DNA from: Paraburkholderia guartelaensis
GTDB taxonomy: Bacteria > Pseudomonadota > Gammaproteobacteria > Burkholderiales > Burkholderiaceae
Direction of reading: 5' to 3'
DNA length: 47,549 bases
Assembly: GCF_004353905.1 (NCBI RefSeq)
Contig: NZ_SMOD01000052.1
Location: 1-47,549, forward strand
Both the position numbers and the translations under genes were made by a program. Shown here one piece after another: positions 20,587 to 29,484 of this stretch. The number at the start of each line of letters is the position of its first letter. The first letter of the stretch is position 1. The notes beneath the pieces are model-generated. The model did no database searches. It saw nothing but the letters and a program-made list of their open reading frames with translations, and had not been told where the DNA came from.

Positions 20587-21954
20587 TCAAACGAGCAGCA
20601 GCAGCGCCGCGCCGAACACCACGGTGCCGAGCAGGAACGTCATGACCGTGAAGCCCAGCACGCGCTGCACGCCAATGCCTGCCATTGCCACGACGGGCGC
20701 GGCCCAGAACGGCTGCATCATGTTGGAGACCTGCTCGCCCATTGCGACGGCCATGGTGGTTGCAGGCATCGAAGCGTGCAGCGCGATCGCGGCGGGTACG
20801 ACGAACGGACCCTGCACGGCCCAGTGGCCGCCGCCGCTCGGAATGAAGAACGTGACGATGAGCGAGCACACATAGCTCCAGAACGGCAGCGTGTGCGTGT
20901 TCGAGATCGCGATGAAGAAGTGCGAAATCACGTTGGGCAGGCCCGTGGCGTCCATCATGCCCATCACGCCGCCATAGAGCGGGTATTGCAGCATCATCGA
21001 GCCGGTTTGTTTGGCGGCGTTCTTGACCGCATCCGCGTAAGCGAGTGGATAGCCATGCAGGATCACGCCCGCAATGAACATCACGAAGATCACGGCGTTC
21101 ACGCCGGAGAACGCTTCGATGTGCTCGATGTGCGCGAGCACGAGGAACGTCACGCCCACGAGGCCGATGAACGCGCTGCCGATCCACGAGTATTCGAGCC
21201 ACTTCGCGAAGCTCAATTTGCCTTCGGGGCGCTTGCGGGGTTCCAGGTCGGGGTTCTTCTCGATGTCGAGCACGACGGCATCTTCATCGCGCGGCTTGAG
21301 GAGCGCGAGCACGATGGGCGTGGCGATCAGCATCACGACCACGGGCACGAGGTTGAACGCCGTGAACACGGTGTCGTTGAACGGCAGCACTTCGCCCGTG
21401 AGCTTTTGCACGACGTTCATCGCGCTGCCGGGCGTGGATTGCGCGAGCGCGATGGAGCTGGAAATACCGCTCGCCCACACCACCCAGCCCGAAAAGCCCG
21501 CCGCGACGATCCACGCGAAGTCCACGCGCATGCGTTTGGCCACTTCGCGCGCGAGCAGCGCGCTCACGACGAGACCCAGGCCCCAGTTGAAGAACGAGGC
21601 CACGGCGACGAGCACGAAGGTGAGCGCCGCGGCCTGCACCGGCGTGCGGGCAATGCCGACGAGCGCCTTGAACACGCGCTGCACGGGCGCGGCGTGAGCG
21701 AACGCGTGGCCTGTGACGAGGACGAGCGTGATCTGGAAAGCGAACGTGAGGATATTGAAGAATCCCTTGTACCAGCCGACCACGAGCGTATTGAGCGTCG
21801 CATGCGGGGCGAACATCGCCGAGAGCGCGGCCACGACTGCGGTGATGAGAATCGCGAGCACGAACGGGTCGGGAATGGTGCGTTCGAACAGGCTGATCGT
21901 CGCGTCGGTAAAGCGAGTCTTGCGTACGGGTGCGGCAGTGGCGGTGGACTTCAC
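20587..21954 (-). CDS. AtoE-family short-chain fatty acid transporter
   Basis: A 455-residue inner-membrane protein of the AtoE (short-chain fatty acid transporter) family, with 11-12 hydrophobic segments. Typical segments are ERTIPDPFVLAILITAVVA, SFFNWGLGLVVSALLAREVA and FSGWVVWASGISSSIALAQS. A glycine-rich FFIPSGGGHWAVQGPFVVPA follows near residue 360, and MPATTMAVAMGEQVSNMMQPFW beyond it. The GTG start at 21954 has GGAGA at suitable spacing. In the operon it would supply the acid to be activated by the CaiB-type CoA-transferase. The family is associated with butyrate or acetoacetate uptake, but the substrate here is not determined. Confidence 0.9.
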   Translation of the reverse strand: MKSTATAAPVRKTRFTDATISLFERTIPDPFVLAILITAVVAALSAMFAPHATLNTLVVGWYKGFFNILTFAFQITLVLVTGHAFAHAAPVQRVFKALVGIARTPVQAAALTFVLVAVASFFNWGLGLVVSALLAREVAKRMRVDFAWIVAAGFSGWVVWASGISSSIALAQSTPGSAMNVVQKLTGEVLPFNDTVFTAFNLVPVVVMLIATPIVLALLKPRDEDAVVLDIEKNPDLEPRKRPEGKLSFAKWLEYSWIGSAFIGLVGVTFLVLAHIEHIEAFSGVNAVIFVMFIAGVILHGYPLAYADAVKNAAKQTGSMMLQYPLYGGVMGMMDATGLPNVISHFFIAISNTHTLPFWSYVCSLIVTFFIPSGGGHWAVQGPFVVPAAIALHASMPATTMAVAMGEQVSNMMQPFWAAPVVAMAGIGVQRVLGFTVMTFLLGTVVFGAALLLLV

Positions 21955-22031
21955 GTATCGTCTCCAGGTGCAGAATGTGGCCGCGCGTACCTCGCGCGCG
22001 GCTGTTTGTATATGGGCGCGGTGGCGCTAGT

Positions 22032-22907
22032 TCATCGTGCGAAGCCGTAGAGTTCGGCGGGGTTGTCGACGAGAATGCGCTTGCGTGCCGCTTCGCCCTC
22101 GACCCATGTGCCGAGCAGATCGAAGATCGCGGCGGTGTCGGGCTTGTGCGTCTCCGTCACGTGCGGCCAGTCGCTGCCCCACACGGCGCGCTCCGGCAGC
22201 AGTGCGGCCCATGCGCGTGCTGTGTCGGCGAGGTCGGCGTAACCGCCTGCGAGGCCCACCTGCGAATCGAGGTAGGCGCCCGAGAGCTTGACCCACACGC
22301 GCCCCGAAGCGGCCAGACGGCGCACCACGCCATACGCGGGATGCGAGACGCCCGCTGGCAAGGGCAGGCGCGCGAGATGGTCGAACACCATCTTGCAGGG
22401 CAGGCGAGTGAGCAGGGCTTCGTGCTCGACGATCTGGTCGGCGGTCCAGTGCAATTGCACATGCCAGCCGAGTTCCGCTATCCGCCGCGAGAGCGGCTCG
22501 ACCATGTCGAAGGTGACGACCGCTTGATGCGGCGTGTACAACGTGAAGCGGATGCCGCGGATGCCGCCGCGATCGAGCATGTCGAGTTCGGCGTCGCTCA
22601 CATCGGGGCGCAGGACAGCTACGCCGCGGGCATTGTCGATCCCCAGTTGGCGGATCGCGTCGAGCGTCACGCAGTTATCGGTGCCGTAGGGGCGCGGCGT
22701 GACGATGACGGTGCGCTGCGTGCCGGTGCGTTCCTGTACGCGTCGATAGTCCTCGACCGTCGCGTGATCGACGATATGCGCGCCGTTGCCGGGCGAGGCC
22801 GCAAAGCGGCGATCGTAGATATGGATGTGCGAATCGCACGCGAAGGCGGGCGTCTCTCCGCGCGCCCTGGGGGCCTCGATGGTATGGACATGCTGCTCAC
22901 GGTCCAT
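22032..22907 (-). CDS. TIM-barrel amidohydrolase / lactonase (PDC-hydrolase-like)
   Basis: A 291-residue amidohydrolase-2 family protein similar to 2-pyrone-4,6-dicarboxylate lactonase and related lactonases. The metal-site motif SHIHIYD (His27, His29) lies near the N-terminus. LHWTADQIVEHEALLTRLP and VFDHLARLP are in the middle, and VWGSDWPH with the catalytic Asp246 is near the C-terminus. The ATG at 22907 is preceded by GGAGA; an upstream in-frame start at 22946 was rejected for lack of such a site. It lies between the CaiB and AtoE genes in the operon. A role in opening a lactone or hydrolysing a cyclic intermediate before CoA activation is an inference. Confidence 0.86.
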   Translation of the reverse strand: MDREQHVHTIEAPRARGETPAFACDSHIHIYDRRFAASPGNGAHIVDHATVEDYRRVQERTGTQRTVIVTPRPYGTDNCVTLDAIRQLGIDNARGVAVLRPDVSDAELDMLDRGGIRGIRFTLYTPHQAVVTFDMVEPLSRRIAELGWHVQLHWTADQIVEHEALLTRLPCKMVFDHLARLPLPAGVSHPAYGVVRRLAASGRVWVKLSGAYLDSQVGLAGGYADLADTARAWAALLPERAVWGSDWPHVTETHKPDTAAIFDLLGTWVEGEAARKRILVDNPAELYGFAR

Positions 22908-22974
22908 CGCGTTGTCTCCTTGTTTGCCGCGCGCGCCCAAAGGCATGGATGCGCGCGGTTGCAGCTTCTTGTGT

Positions 22975-24177
22975 TCAGAGCACGGCGTGCTCGTTTCTCA
23001 ATCGCTCGATATCGGCGTCGCTCCAGCCGGCCTCGCGCAGCACCGCATCGGAATGCTCGCCAAAGGCGGGCGCCGCGATCGGGTCCGGTGCGGGCGTCGC
23101 GCCGAAGCGAATCGGCTCGCGAAATCCGCGATACGCGCCCACGCCGGGATAGTCGTAGCGCGTGACCATCTCCTCTGCGAGCACCTGTGGGTCGTCGAAC
23201 ATGTCTTCGATCGTACGCGCTGCCGCGCAGGGCACCGCCTCGCCGAAGTGCGCTTCCCATTCGAGCGCGCTGCGCGCCTGCAAGGCGGCGTGCAATTGCG
23301 GCACGATCTCGTCGCGATGCTCGGCACGTTTGCGCACTGAATCGTAACGCTCGTTCTGCGCGAGTGCAGCGAGCCCGGTTTTTTCGCAGAGCGCCTGCCA
23401 GAAATGCGGCGTGTTCGCGGAGATGTAGAGCCAGCCTTCGCGCGTCGGATGAATGCCGGTGATGCCGCCCGAGCGCATGTCGCGGCCTACGTCCTTCGGT
23501 TCATCGTCGGCCCAGATCATGCGCGCGGACTGCATGGTGAGCGCGCTGCGCAGCAGCGAAACGCCCACGTACTGGCCCGCGCCGCTGCGCTCGCGCTCGA
23601 AGAGCGCGGAGGATACGCCTGCTGCAACGAGCGCGGCGGCATAGTAGTCGACGACGGAGCCGTAGAGAATCTCGGGCGGGCCATCGCTCTTGCCCTGCAG
23701 CGCGCACATGCCCGTCATGGTCTGCAGCACCTGGTCGTAGCCGGCCTTGTCCTTGTTCGGGCCCTGGTCGCCGTAGCCGGTGACCGCGCAGTAGATGAGC
23801 CGCGGGTTCACGTCGCGCAACTGTTCCCAGGCGATACCGAGCCGTGCCGGCACACCGGGTCGGAAGTTGTGCACGAGCACGTCGGCCCGTTCGACGAGAC
23901 GCTGTAGCACGTCCTGCGCGCTGGGTTGCTTCAGGTCGAGCACGAGCCCGCGCTTACCGCGGTTGACGCCGAGAAAGGCGCGGCTTTCGGCCTGAAGCGT
24001 GGACGGATACTTGCGCAGATTGTCGCCTGTGGGCGGCTCGATCTTGATGACGTCCGCACCCTGGTCGGCGAGCAGCGTGCAGCCATACGGGCCTGCGATA
24101 TAGGCGCTCAGGTCGAGCACGCGCACGCCCGCGAGCGGGCCGCGCGACGCTGCATTCGTTTCGACAGGCTGGTTCAT
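22975..24177 (-). CDS. CaiB/BaiF family (class III) CoA-transferase
   Basis: A 400-residue class III CoA-transferase, which moves CoA from an acyl-CoA donor to a carboxylic acid through an aspartyl-CoA anhydride. Family signatures are GVRVLDLSAYIAGPY, LADQGADVIKIEPPTGD, NRGKRGLVLDLK, VLVHNFRPGVPARLGI and TGYGDQGP. The putative catalytic Asp177 lies in GSVVDYYAA, the position of Asp169 in formyl-CoA transferase. Its ATG overlaps the stop of the CoA-ester lyase gene (ATGA), so the two are translationally coupled and probably act in sequence. The pairing of CaiB-type transferase and CitE-type lyase is known from itaconate/citramalate catabolism, but the substrate cannot be fixed here. Confidence 0.92.
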   Translation of the reverse strand: MNQPVETNAASRGPLAGVRVLDLSAYIAGPYGCTLLADQGADVIKIEPPTGDNLRKYPSTLQAESRAFLGVNRGKRGLVLDLKQPSAQDVLQRLVERADVLVHNFRPGVPARLGIAWEQLRDVNPRLIYCAVTGYGDQGPNKDKAGYDQVLQTMTGMCALQGKSDGPPEILYGSVVDYYAAALVAAGVSSALFERERSGAGQYVGVSLLRSALTMQSARMIWADDEPKDVGRDMRSGGITGIHPTREGWLYISANTPHFWQALCEKTGLAALAQNERYDSVRKRAEHRDEIVPQLHAALQARSALEWEAHFGEAVPCAAARTIEDMFDDPQVLAEEMVTRYDYPGVGAYRGFREPIRFGATPAPDPIAAPAFGEHSDAVLREAGWSDADIERLRNEHAVL

Positions 24178-25073
24178 TGGCGCACCTCGCCAGACGTTGC
24201 GGATGCAACGAGTCCAAGCCGCTCGGCGCTTTGCACGAGCGCGCGGGCGCGTTCGACGAAAGGCGCGTCGATCATCTTGCCGTCGACTACATAAGCGCCC
24301 ACGCCGTCGCGTTCGGCGTTGCGGGCCGCTTCCACCACGCGCAGCGCGTGGGCGATTTCTTCGTCGGAAGGGCGGAACACGTCGTTGGCGAGCGCGATCT
24401 GGCTCGGATGGATGCAGCTCTTGCCGAGAAAGCCCAGCGAGCGGGCCAGTTCGGCTTCAGCGCGAAATCCTTCGACATCCTTGATATTCGCGAAAGCCGA
24501 ATCGTAGGCGAATACGCCTGCTTCACCGGCCGCGAGCCGCAGGCTGAACATGGCTTGCTGAATGGCTGCCGGGTCGCGCCGCGCGATGCCGAGCGGCTCG
24601 AACAGGTCGCCAAGACCCAGTTGCAGGCCCGCCACGCGTTCATGCGCGGCGGCGAGCGTCGCCGCTTCACGCAGTGCGCGCGGCGACTCGACGTTGAGCA
24701 GCAGCTTCACGGGGCGGCTCACGCCATTGGCACGCTCCGCGCGCTCGATCGCGGCAGCGGCGGCGCGCACGTCGTCGGCGGATTCGGGTTTCGGCAGATT
24801 CACGTAATCGAGGCCGGGTTGAACCACGGCGGCGATATCGTCGGCGAACCACGGTGTATCGAGCGCGTTCACGCGCACGATCAGCACCTTGCCGCGCTCG
24901 CGCACGGCGGGCGAAACCAGCAGCGTGCGCAGCGCCTCGCGCGCTTCGGGTTTACGCGCAGGCGCAACCGAGTCTTCCAGGTCGAACGACAGTGCGTCCG
25001 CGGCGCTCCCGAGCGCCTTTTCGAACAGCTCCGGGCGCGATGCCGGCACGAACAACTTGCTTCTCATCTCCAT
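24174..25073 (-). CDS. HpcH/HpaI (CitE-like) CoA-ester lyase
   Basis: A 299-residue TIM-barrel lyase of the CitE/citramalyl-CoA or malyl-CoA lyase type, which cleaves a 3-hydroxyacyl-CoA to an acyl-CoA and an oxo acid. It begins RSKLFVPASRPELFEKAL. It shows ALSFDLEDSVAPARKPEAR (Mg/CoA region), VKLLLNVESPRAL with a metal-binding Glu, LQLGLGDLFEPLGI with a metal-binding Asp, and GKSCIHPSQIALAND, the typical C-terminal motif. The ATG at 25073 is chosen for GGAA seven bases upstream; Met two codons later is an alternative. It is the first gene of the five-gene catabolic operon, divergent from a LysR gene. Confidence 0.9.
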   Translation of the reverse strand: MEMRSKLFVPASRPELFEKALGSAADALSFDLEDSVAPARKPEAREALRTLLVSPAVRERGKVLIVRVNALDTPWFADDIAAVVQPGLDYVNLPKPESADDVRAAAAAIERAERANGVSRPVKLLLNVESPRALREAATLAAAHERVAGLQLGLGDLFEPLGIARRDPAAIQQAMFSLRLAAGEAGVFAYDSAFANIKDVEGFRAEAELARSLGFLGKSCIHPSQIALANDVFRPSDEEIAHALRVVEAARNAERDGVGAYVVDGKMIDAPFVERARALVQSAERLGLVASATSGEVRQ

Positions 25074-25120
25074 GCGTTCCGTATAGATCACCACTAAGGG
25101 CAGTCTACGATCGGCAACGA

Positions 25121-25157
25121 TTTAGATAAACTATGCGGATCTATCTTTAAACCATAG
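25121..25157. promoter_or_regulatory. Candidate LysR-binding region in the divergent promoter
   Basis: The 97-base space between the CoA-ester lyase and LysR genes is A/T-rich compared with its surroundings. It contains nested inverted repeats: AGATA (25124-25128) / TATCT (25142-25146) and CTATG (25131-25135) / CATAG (25153-25157). LysR regulators usually bind such interrupted dyads between divergent promoters. Binding is inferred. Confidence 0.5.
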
Positions 25158-25170
25158 AGAAGCTACGTTT

Positions 25171-26043
25171 ATGGACACCGGGTTTCTGAGCAACCTGCTG
25201 CTGGTCGTGGAGAGCGGCTCGATGGCGGAGGCCGCGCGGCGCGTGGGCGTGACGCCCGCCGCGATCGCGCAGCAAATCCAGGCGCTGGAGCGCGAACTGG
25301 GCGTGGCGCTCGTCATGCGCGCGGGGCGCACCGTCATTCCCACGGAGGCGGGCCAGCGCGTGGTGGAGCGCGCCCGCACGCTCGTACGCGGTTTCGACGA
25401 GTTGAAAGCGCTGGCGCAGGAGCAGGAAATGGGCGGCGAGTTGCGCGTGGGGACCATCACGTCGGCGCTGCTGAGCGTGCTGCCCGACGTGCTGGCGCGC
25501 TTCGCCGCGGCTTTCCCGCAGGTCAAGCTGCTGATACGCGCGGGCACGTCGATGGAACTCTTCGAGGCCTTGCAGCGCGGCGAGGTGGACGTGGCCATTT
25601 GCCTGCACCCCGCGTTCGCGCTGCCAAAGTCGTACGACTGGCACCTGTTACGCGAAGAGCCCATCGTCGTGCTCGCGCCAGCAAAGTTCGCGCGCGCGGA
25701 TCCGCACGACCTGCTGCGTCGCGAGCCGTTCATTCGTTACGATCGCGCGCTGGGTGGCGGCAAACAGGCCGACCAGTATCTGCGCCGCGCGAAGATCGTG
25801 CCGCGCGAGCTGTTCGAACTGAACTCGCTGATGGCGATTGCGCTGATGGTCGATCGCGGCCTCGGCGTCTCGCTCGTGCCCGATATCGGCACGCCGCTTA
25901 CGAAGGGCTTGCGGCTCGCGCGCCTGCCGTTGGCTGAAGCAACTGAGCCACGCCGCTTCGGCATTCTGTGGTCGCGTGCGTCCGCGCGCAGCCGCTTGAT
26001 ACGGGGGATGATCGAGTGTTCCGGCGAGGCGTTGCGCAGGTGA
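25171..26043 (+). CDS. LysR family regulator of the CoA-ester operon (divergent)
   Basis: A 290-residue LysR-type regulator. The DNA-binding domain covers about residues 3-60 (FLSNLLLVVESGSMAEAARR, VTPAAIAQQIQALERELGV). The effector domain starts near residue 90 (GELRVGTITSALLSVLPDVL), with the second lobe from DYDWHLLREEPIVVLAP-like sequence onward. It is divergent from the CoA-ester lyase operon with 97 bases between start codons and dyad symmetry in the gap. By the usual LysR logic it activates that operon in response to the substrate or a pathway intermediate. The effector cannot be inferred. Confidence 0.9.
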   Translation: MDTGFLSNLLLVVESGSMAEAARRVGVTPAAIAQQIQALERELGVALVMRAGRTVIPTEAGQRVVERARTLVRGFDELKALAQEQEMGGELRVGTITSALLSVLPDVLARFAAAFPQVKLLIRAGTSMELFEALQRGEVDVAICLHPAFALPKSYDWHLLREEPIVVLAPAKFARADPHDLLRREPFIRYDRALGGGKQADQYLRRAKIVPRELFELNSLMAIALMVDRGLGVSLVPDIGTPLTKGLRLARLPLAEATEPRRFGILWSRASARSRLIRGMIECSGEALRR

Positions 26044-26053
26044 GGGCGCGGAC

Positions 26054-26956
26054 TCAAACGGCCGCCGGCTTGCCGATGCGCTTGTACCAAAGCTCGATGA
26101 ACGACTCCGCGGCGGGCGAAAGCGAGTGCTCGGCCCGCCGGATCAGATTGACGTCGCGCGTCACGACGGGCGCTTCGAGCTTGCGCGCGACGAGATCGCG
26201 GTGCGGAAACGCGCCGAGCAGCATGCCCGGAAAGATCGCAATGCCGAGTCCCGCCTCCGTCATCGAAAGCCCTGTTGTCATATAGGACACCTCATATTCA
26301 ATGGTCTTGCGCTCACCTAGCGCGAAGAGCGTCTCGTCGATCAGACCGCGAATGCCGCTGCCCGGCTTCACGCCGATCCACGGGTAGCCGAGCGCATCGG
26401 CCCAGGTTACGCGGCGCTTTTTCGCGAGTGGCGAATCCTTGCGGCAGATCGCGCAGAGCCTGTCGCGCGCGAGACATTGCAGCGTAATGCCTTCGGGTTT
26501 GTCGCTGATCGTGCCGATGCTGAACTCCACGTCGCCGGTGAGCGTGGATGCCGTGAGCCGGTCGGGCGCGGCGTCGTCGATCGACACTTCGATGTTCGGG
26601 TACAGCGCCCGATATTCGGCCACGAGCCGCGGGACGATGGCCGCCGCGATGGAGGGCGTGGCGGCGAAACGCAACTGCCCGCGCTCTCGTCCGGCAAGCT
26701 CCTTCACGCTCGACTGAATCGATTCGAGGTCGCGTAGCATGCGCTCGACGGTGGGCAGGATTTCGCGCGCCGCCACCGTGGGCCGCAGCGAGCGCGACGT
26801 GCGGTCGAACAGGCGCATGCCGAGCGCTTCCTCCATCTGCCGGATCAGCACGCTCACGGCGGGTTGCGTGATGAACATTTCGTCGGCCGCGCGCGTGAGC
26901 ACGCCGAAGCGGCAGACGAGTGCGAACGCGCGCAGTTGCTTGATGGTCGGTTGCAT
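26054..26956 (-). CDS. LysR family regulator (divergent from MHS transporter)
   Basis: A 300-residue LysR-type regulator. The N-terminal DNA-binding domain reads TIKQLRAFALVCRFGVLTRA and then ITQPAVSVLIRQMEEALGMRL. The effector-binding domain begins at about residue 92 (GQLRFAATPSIAAAIVPRLV). It is divergent from the MHS-type permease gene at 27098 and convergent with the preceding LysR gene (10-base gap). A short perfect inverted repeat overlaps its own start codon, suggesting autoregulation. It likely controls the permease and the ACMSD-type enzyme downstream; the inducer is unknown. Confidence 0.9.
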   Translation of the reverse strand: MQPTIKQLRAFALVCRFGVLTRAADEMFITQPAVSVLIRQMEEALGMRLFDRTSRSLRPTVAAREILPTVERMLRDLESIQSSVKELAGRERGQLRFAATPSIAAAIVPRLVAEYRALYPNIEVSIDDAAPDRLTASTLTGDVEFSIGTISDKPEGITLQCLARDRLCAICRKDSPLAKKRRVTWADALGYPWIGVKPGSGIRGLIDETLFALGERKTIEYEVSYMTTGLSMTEAGLGIAIFPGMLLGAFPHRDLVARKLEAPVVTRDVNLIRRAEHSLSPAAESFIELWYKRIGKPAAV

Positions 26957-26970
26957 AAAGTAACTTTATG
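26954..26970. promoter_or_regulatory. Inverted repeat overlapping the lysR start codon
   Basis: CATAAAG (26954-26960) - TAA - CTTTATG (26964-26970) is a perfect seven-base inverted repeat. Its left arm includes the complement of the LysR ATG. The position fits an autorepression operator in the 141-base divergent region; the rest of that region shows no further clear motif. Confidence 0.5.
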
Positions 26971-27097
26971 GAGCCATTGAATTTGTTCGATTGTCTTCAT
27001 GACTATAGTGCCTTACATTGCATTGCGGCAGATGCGAGTGAAATCGAAAACGATCCAATAAAGCAGGCCAGCCGCGAGCCGGCCGCAGGAGACAGTC

Positions 27098-28390
27098 GTG
27101 AGAGCAATGGATACGCGCATTCGCTGGCGCGGCGCCGTGGCGTCGACGCTCGGAAACGTGCTGGAGTGGTACGACTTCGTCGTATTCGGGTTTCTCTCTA
27201 TCATCATCGCGAAGCAGTTCTTTCCCGGCGACAGCGAATACGCGGCGCTCATGCTGACCACGGCCACGTTCGGCGCGGGCTTCGTGGTGCGGCCGCTCGG
27301 CGGCGTGCTGCTCGGCATGTACGCCGACCGCAAGGGCCGCAAGGCGGGTCTCACGCTCGTCATCGCCTTGATGACGCTGGCGGCCGCGATGGTCGCCTTC
27401 ACGCCGGGTTTTCAGCAGATCGGACTCGTTGCGCCCGCAATCGTCTTGTGCGCCCGCCTGCTGCAGGGTATTTCGGCGGGCGGCGAGTTCGGCACGGCCA
27501 CGGCCATGCTGATCGAGTACGCACCCAAGGGGCGGCGCAATCTCTACGGCAGCTGGCAGATGTTCGCCCAGGCGCTGGGTGCGCTGCTGGCCGTGGCAAT
27601 GGGCAGCGCGCTCACGCATCTTTTCACGCCGCACGCGCTCGAGTCATGGGCGTGGCGCATTCCTTTCCTCTTTGGTCTGCTCATTGGCCCGGTGGGCTTC
27701 TATATCCGCCGCAGTCTGCCCGAGACCGAGGCGTTCGAGCAGGTCGACAAGCGCGTGAAGGCGCCGTTCAGCCGTGTGGTGTCGCAATACCCGCGCGAGC
27801 TGTTCGTGGCGACGGCGCTGAGCGCCGCGCTCAATGTCATGGCGTACGTGATCATCACCTATCTGCCGATTTATTCGGTGCAGAACCTGCACATGCCGGT
27901 AACGCTGCCTTTTACCGTGCTGCTCGCCAGCGTGCTGCTGCGCGTGGTCACGATTCCGCTCTTCGGCCATCTGGCCGACCGGGTGGGCGGCAACCGCATG
28001 ATCTGCGGCGCGCTGATCGTATTTCTTGTCGTGCTGTATCCGGCCTATTACTGGATCGTGAGCGCGCCTTCCATCGTGTCGATCATGACGGTGGAGTTGC
28101 TGTTTGCGTTGCTGATCGGCGCCTCGAACAGTCCGATTCCCACGGCGCTCGCTACGCTCTTTCCCACCGAAGTGCGCTCCACGGGCCTGGCGATTTCGTA
28201 CAACATCGGCGCGGCGATTTTCGGCGGCTTCTCGCCGTTCGTGCTGACGTGGCTGCTGCATACCACGGGCAACAACATGGTGCCTGCCCACTTCTGCGCG
28301 GTGTTCTTCGCGCTGGGTCTCGTTGGCGCGTTTATGCTCAAGCGCGACGAGCCGCATTTGAGCGACCTTTCCGCGCCTTCGTCCATTTGA
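27098..28390 (+). CDS. MHS-family MFS transporter (organic acid permease type)
   Basis: A 430-residue inner-membrane carrier of the metabolite:proton symporter family, like proline/betaine, shikimate and dicarboxylate permeases. It opens with ASTLGNVLEWYDFVVFGFL, diagnostic of this family. It also has GAGFVVRPLGGVLLGMYADR with the GRKAG loop, ARLLQGISAGGEFGTATAML, and FGHLADRVGGNRM after the central loop. Twelve membrane helices are expected. The GTG at 27098 is used because GGAGAC stands six bases before it; an ATG three codons later is possible. It lies 102 bases upstream of the ACMSD-type enzyme and presumably imports its substrate. Confidence 0.9.
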   Translation: MRAMDTRIRWRGAVASTLGNVLEWYDFVVFGFLSIIIAKQFFPGDSEYAALMLTTATFGAGFVVRPLGGVLLGMYADRKGRKAGLTLVIALMTLAAAMVAFTPGFQQIGLVAPAIVLCARLLQGISAGGEFGTATAMLIEYAPKGRRNLYGSWQMFAQALGALLAVAMGSALTHLFTPHALESWAWRIPFLFGLLIGPVGFYIRRSLPETEAFEQVDKRVKAPFSRVVSQYPRELFVATALSAALNVMAYVIITYLPIYSVQNLHMPVTLPFTVLLASVLLRVVTIPLFGHLADRVGGNRMICGALIVFLVVLYPAYYWIVSAPSIVSIMTVELLFALLIGASNSPIPTALATLFPTEVRSTGLAISYNIGAAIFGGFSPFVLTWLLHTTGNNMVPAHFCAVFFALGLVGAFMLKRDEPHLSDLSAPSSI

Positions 28391-28492
28391 ACGGAGCGGC
28401 ACAACCCCTACACGCCGACGCTTCGATCCACACGATAAGGATGACGAAACGTCGGTCATTTCATCAGCGAATCTCGAACAGGAGACAGCAGC

Positions 28493-29473
28493 ATGCCCGT
28501 TATCGACGTCCATACCCATATCTTCACGCACAAGTGGCTCGAACTGCTCAAGCAGCGCGGCGGCGCCTACAACATTCAAACGCGGCCCGACGGGCAGCAG
28601 GAAGTGTTTCGCGGCAACACGCCGGTTGTGATTCCGCAGAAGGGCCATTTCGATTTTGATCTGCGCATCGAGCATATGAACGAAGCGGGCATCGACGTGT
28701 CAGTCGTTTCGCTGACGTGTCCGAACGTATTCTGGGGCGACGAGGAAACGAGCTGCCAGGCTGCGCGCGAGACCAACGACACGATTGCCGAGGGTCAGGC
28801 CGCGCACCCCGAGCGTATCCGCTGGTTCGCTTCGCTGCCATGGGAATATCCGGCGCGCGCGGTGCATGAACTGGAGCGCGCTTGCGCAAACGGTGCGAGC
28901 GGCGTGATGGTGCTCGCCAACGTGGCAGGCCGCAGCCTCACCGACCCAATGTTCGCGCCGATCTGGGCCGAGATCGACCGGCGCGCGCTGCCGGTGCTCG
29001 TGCATCCCACCGATCCGCCGGGCGCCGAACAAATGGACATGACGAAGTTCGACCTGAGCTGGTCGGTGGGCTTCATGTTCGATACGACGCTCGCCATCAC
29101 GCGCATGATCTTCGAAGGCTTCTTCGACCAGTATCCCAACCTCAAGATCATCGCCTCGCACGCGGGCGGAGCGCTGCCGTATCTCGCGGGCCGCTTCACC
29201 AAAGGCGACGACGTGGAAATTCCGCAGCGCCGCCAGATGAAGCGCAAGCCCATCGACTACCTGCGCCACATCTATTACGACTGCATCACGTATAGCCCGG
29301 CCTCGCTCGAGTTCCTGATCTCGGTGGTGGGCGCGGACCAGGTCATGTTCGGCACGGACTGGCCGCACCAGGTGCATGACACGCGCGGCGCATTTGCCAA
29401 TACCGCGCGCCTGCCGAAAGCACAAAGCGACGCGGTGCGCGGAGGCAACGCGCTGAAAGTGTTCGGATTCTGA
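28493..29473 (+). CDS. Amidohydrolase-2 family, ACMSD-like decarboxylase/hydrolase
   Basis: A 326-residue TIM-barrel metal enzyme of the aminocarboxymuconate-semialdehyde decarboxylase family, which includes several aromatic-acid decarboxylases. The metal-site residues are visible: HTH at positions 7 and 9 (VIDVHTHIF), His171 (LVHPTDPPG), His223 (IIASHAGGALPY) and Asp289 (MFGTDWPHQ). WFASLPWEYPARAVHELERA and the C-terminal GGNALKVFGF are also typical. AGGAGA precedes the ATG. With the MHS permease and the divergent LysR it forms a small catabolic module. The true substrate may be an aromatic or semialdehyde acid, but this cannot be decided from sequence. Confidence 0.88.
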   Translation: MPVIDVHTHIFTHKWLELLKQRGGAYNIQTRPDGQQEVFRGNTPVVIPQKGHFDFDLRIEHMNEAGIDVSVVSLTCPNVFWGDEETSCQAARETNDTIAEGQAAHPERIRWFASLPWEYPARAVHELERACANGASGVMVLANVAGRSLTDPMFAPIWAEIDRRALPVLVHPTDPPGAEQMDMTKFDLSWSVGFMFDTTLAITRMIFEGFFDQYPNLKIIASHAGGALPYLAGRFTKGDDVEIPQRRQMKRKPIDYLRHIYYDCITYSPASLEFLISVVGADQVMFGTDWPHQVHDTRGAFANTARLPKAQSDAVRGGNALKVFGF

Positions 29474-29484
29474 GCGTTGGAAAT

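Noticed and set aside
20527..22050. 507-codon plus-strand frame rich in His, Asp, Glu and Arg
   Set aside because: It is the antisense shadow of the AtoE permease gene; the composition is that of a reversed membrane-protein sequence and no family was recognised.
26968..28659. 563-codon plus-strand frame overlapping the MHS permease
   Set aside because: It is another frame of the permease gene, with arginine-rich low-complexity translation and no start signal.
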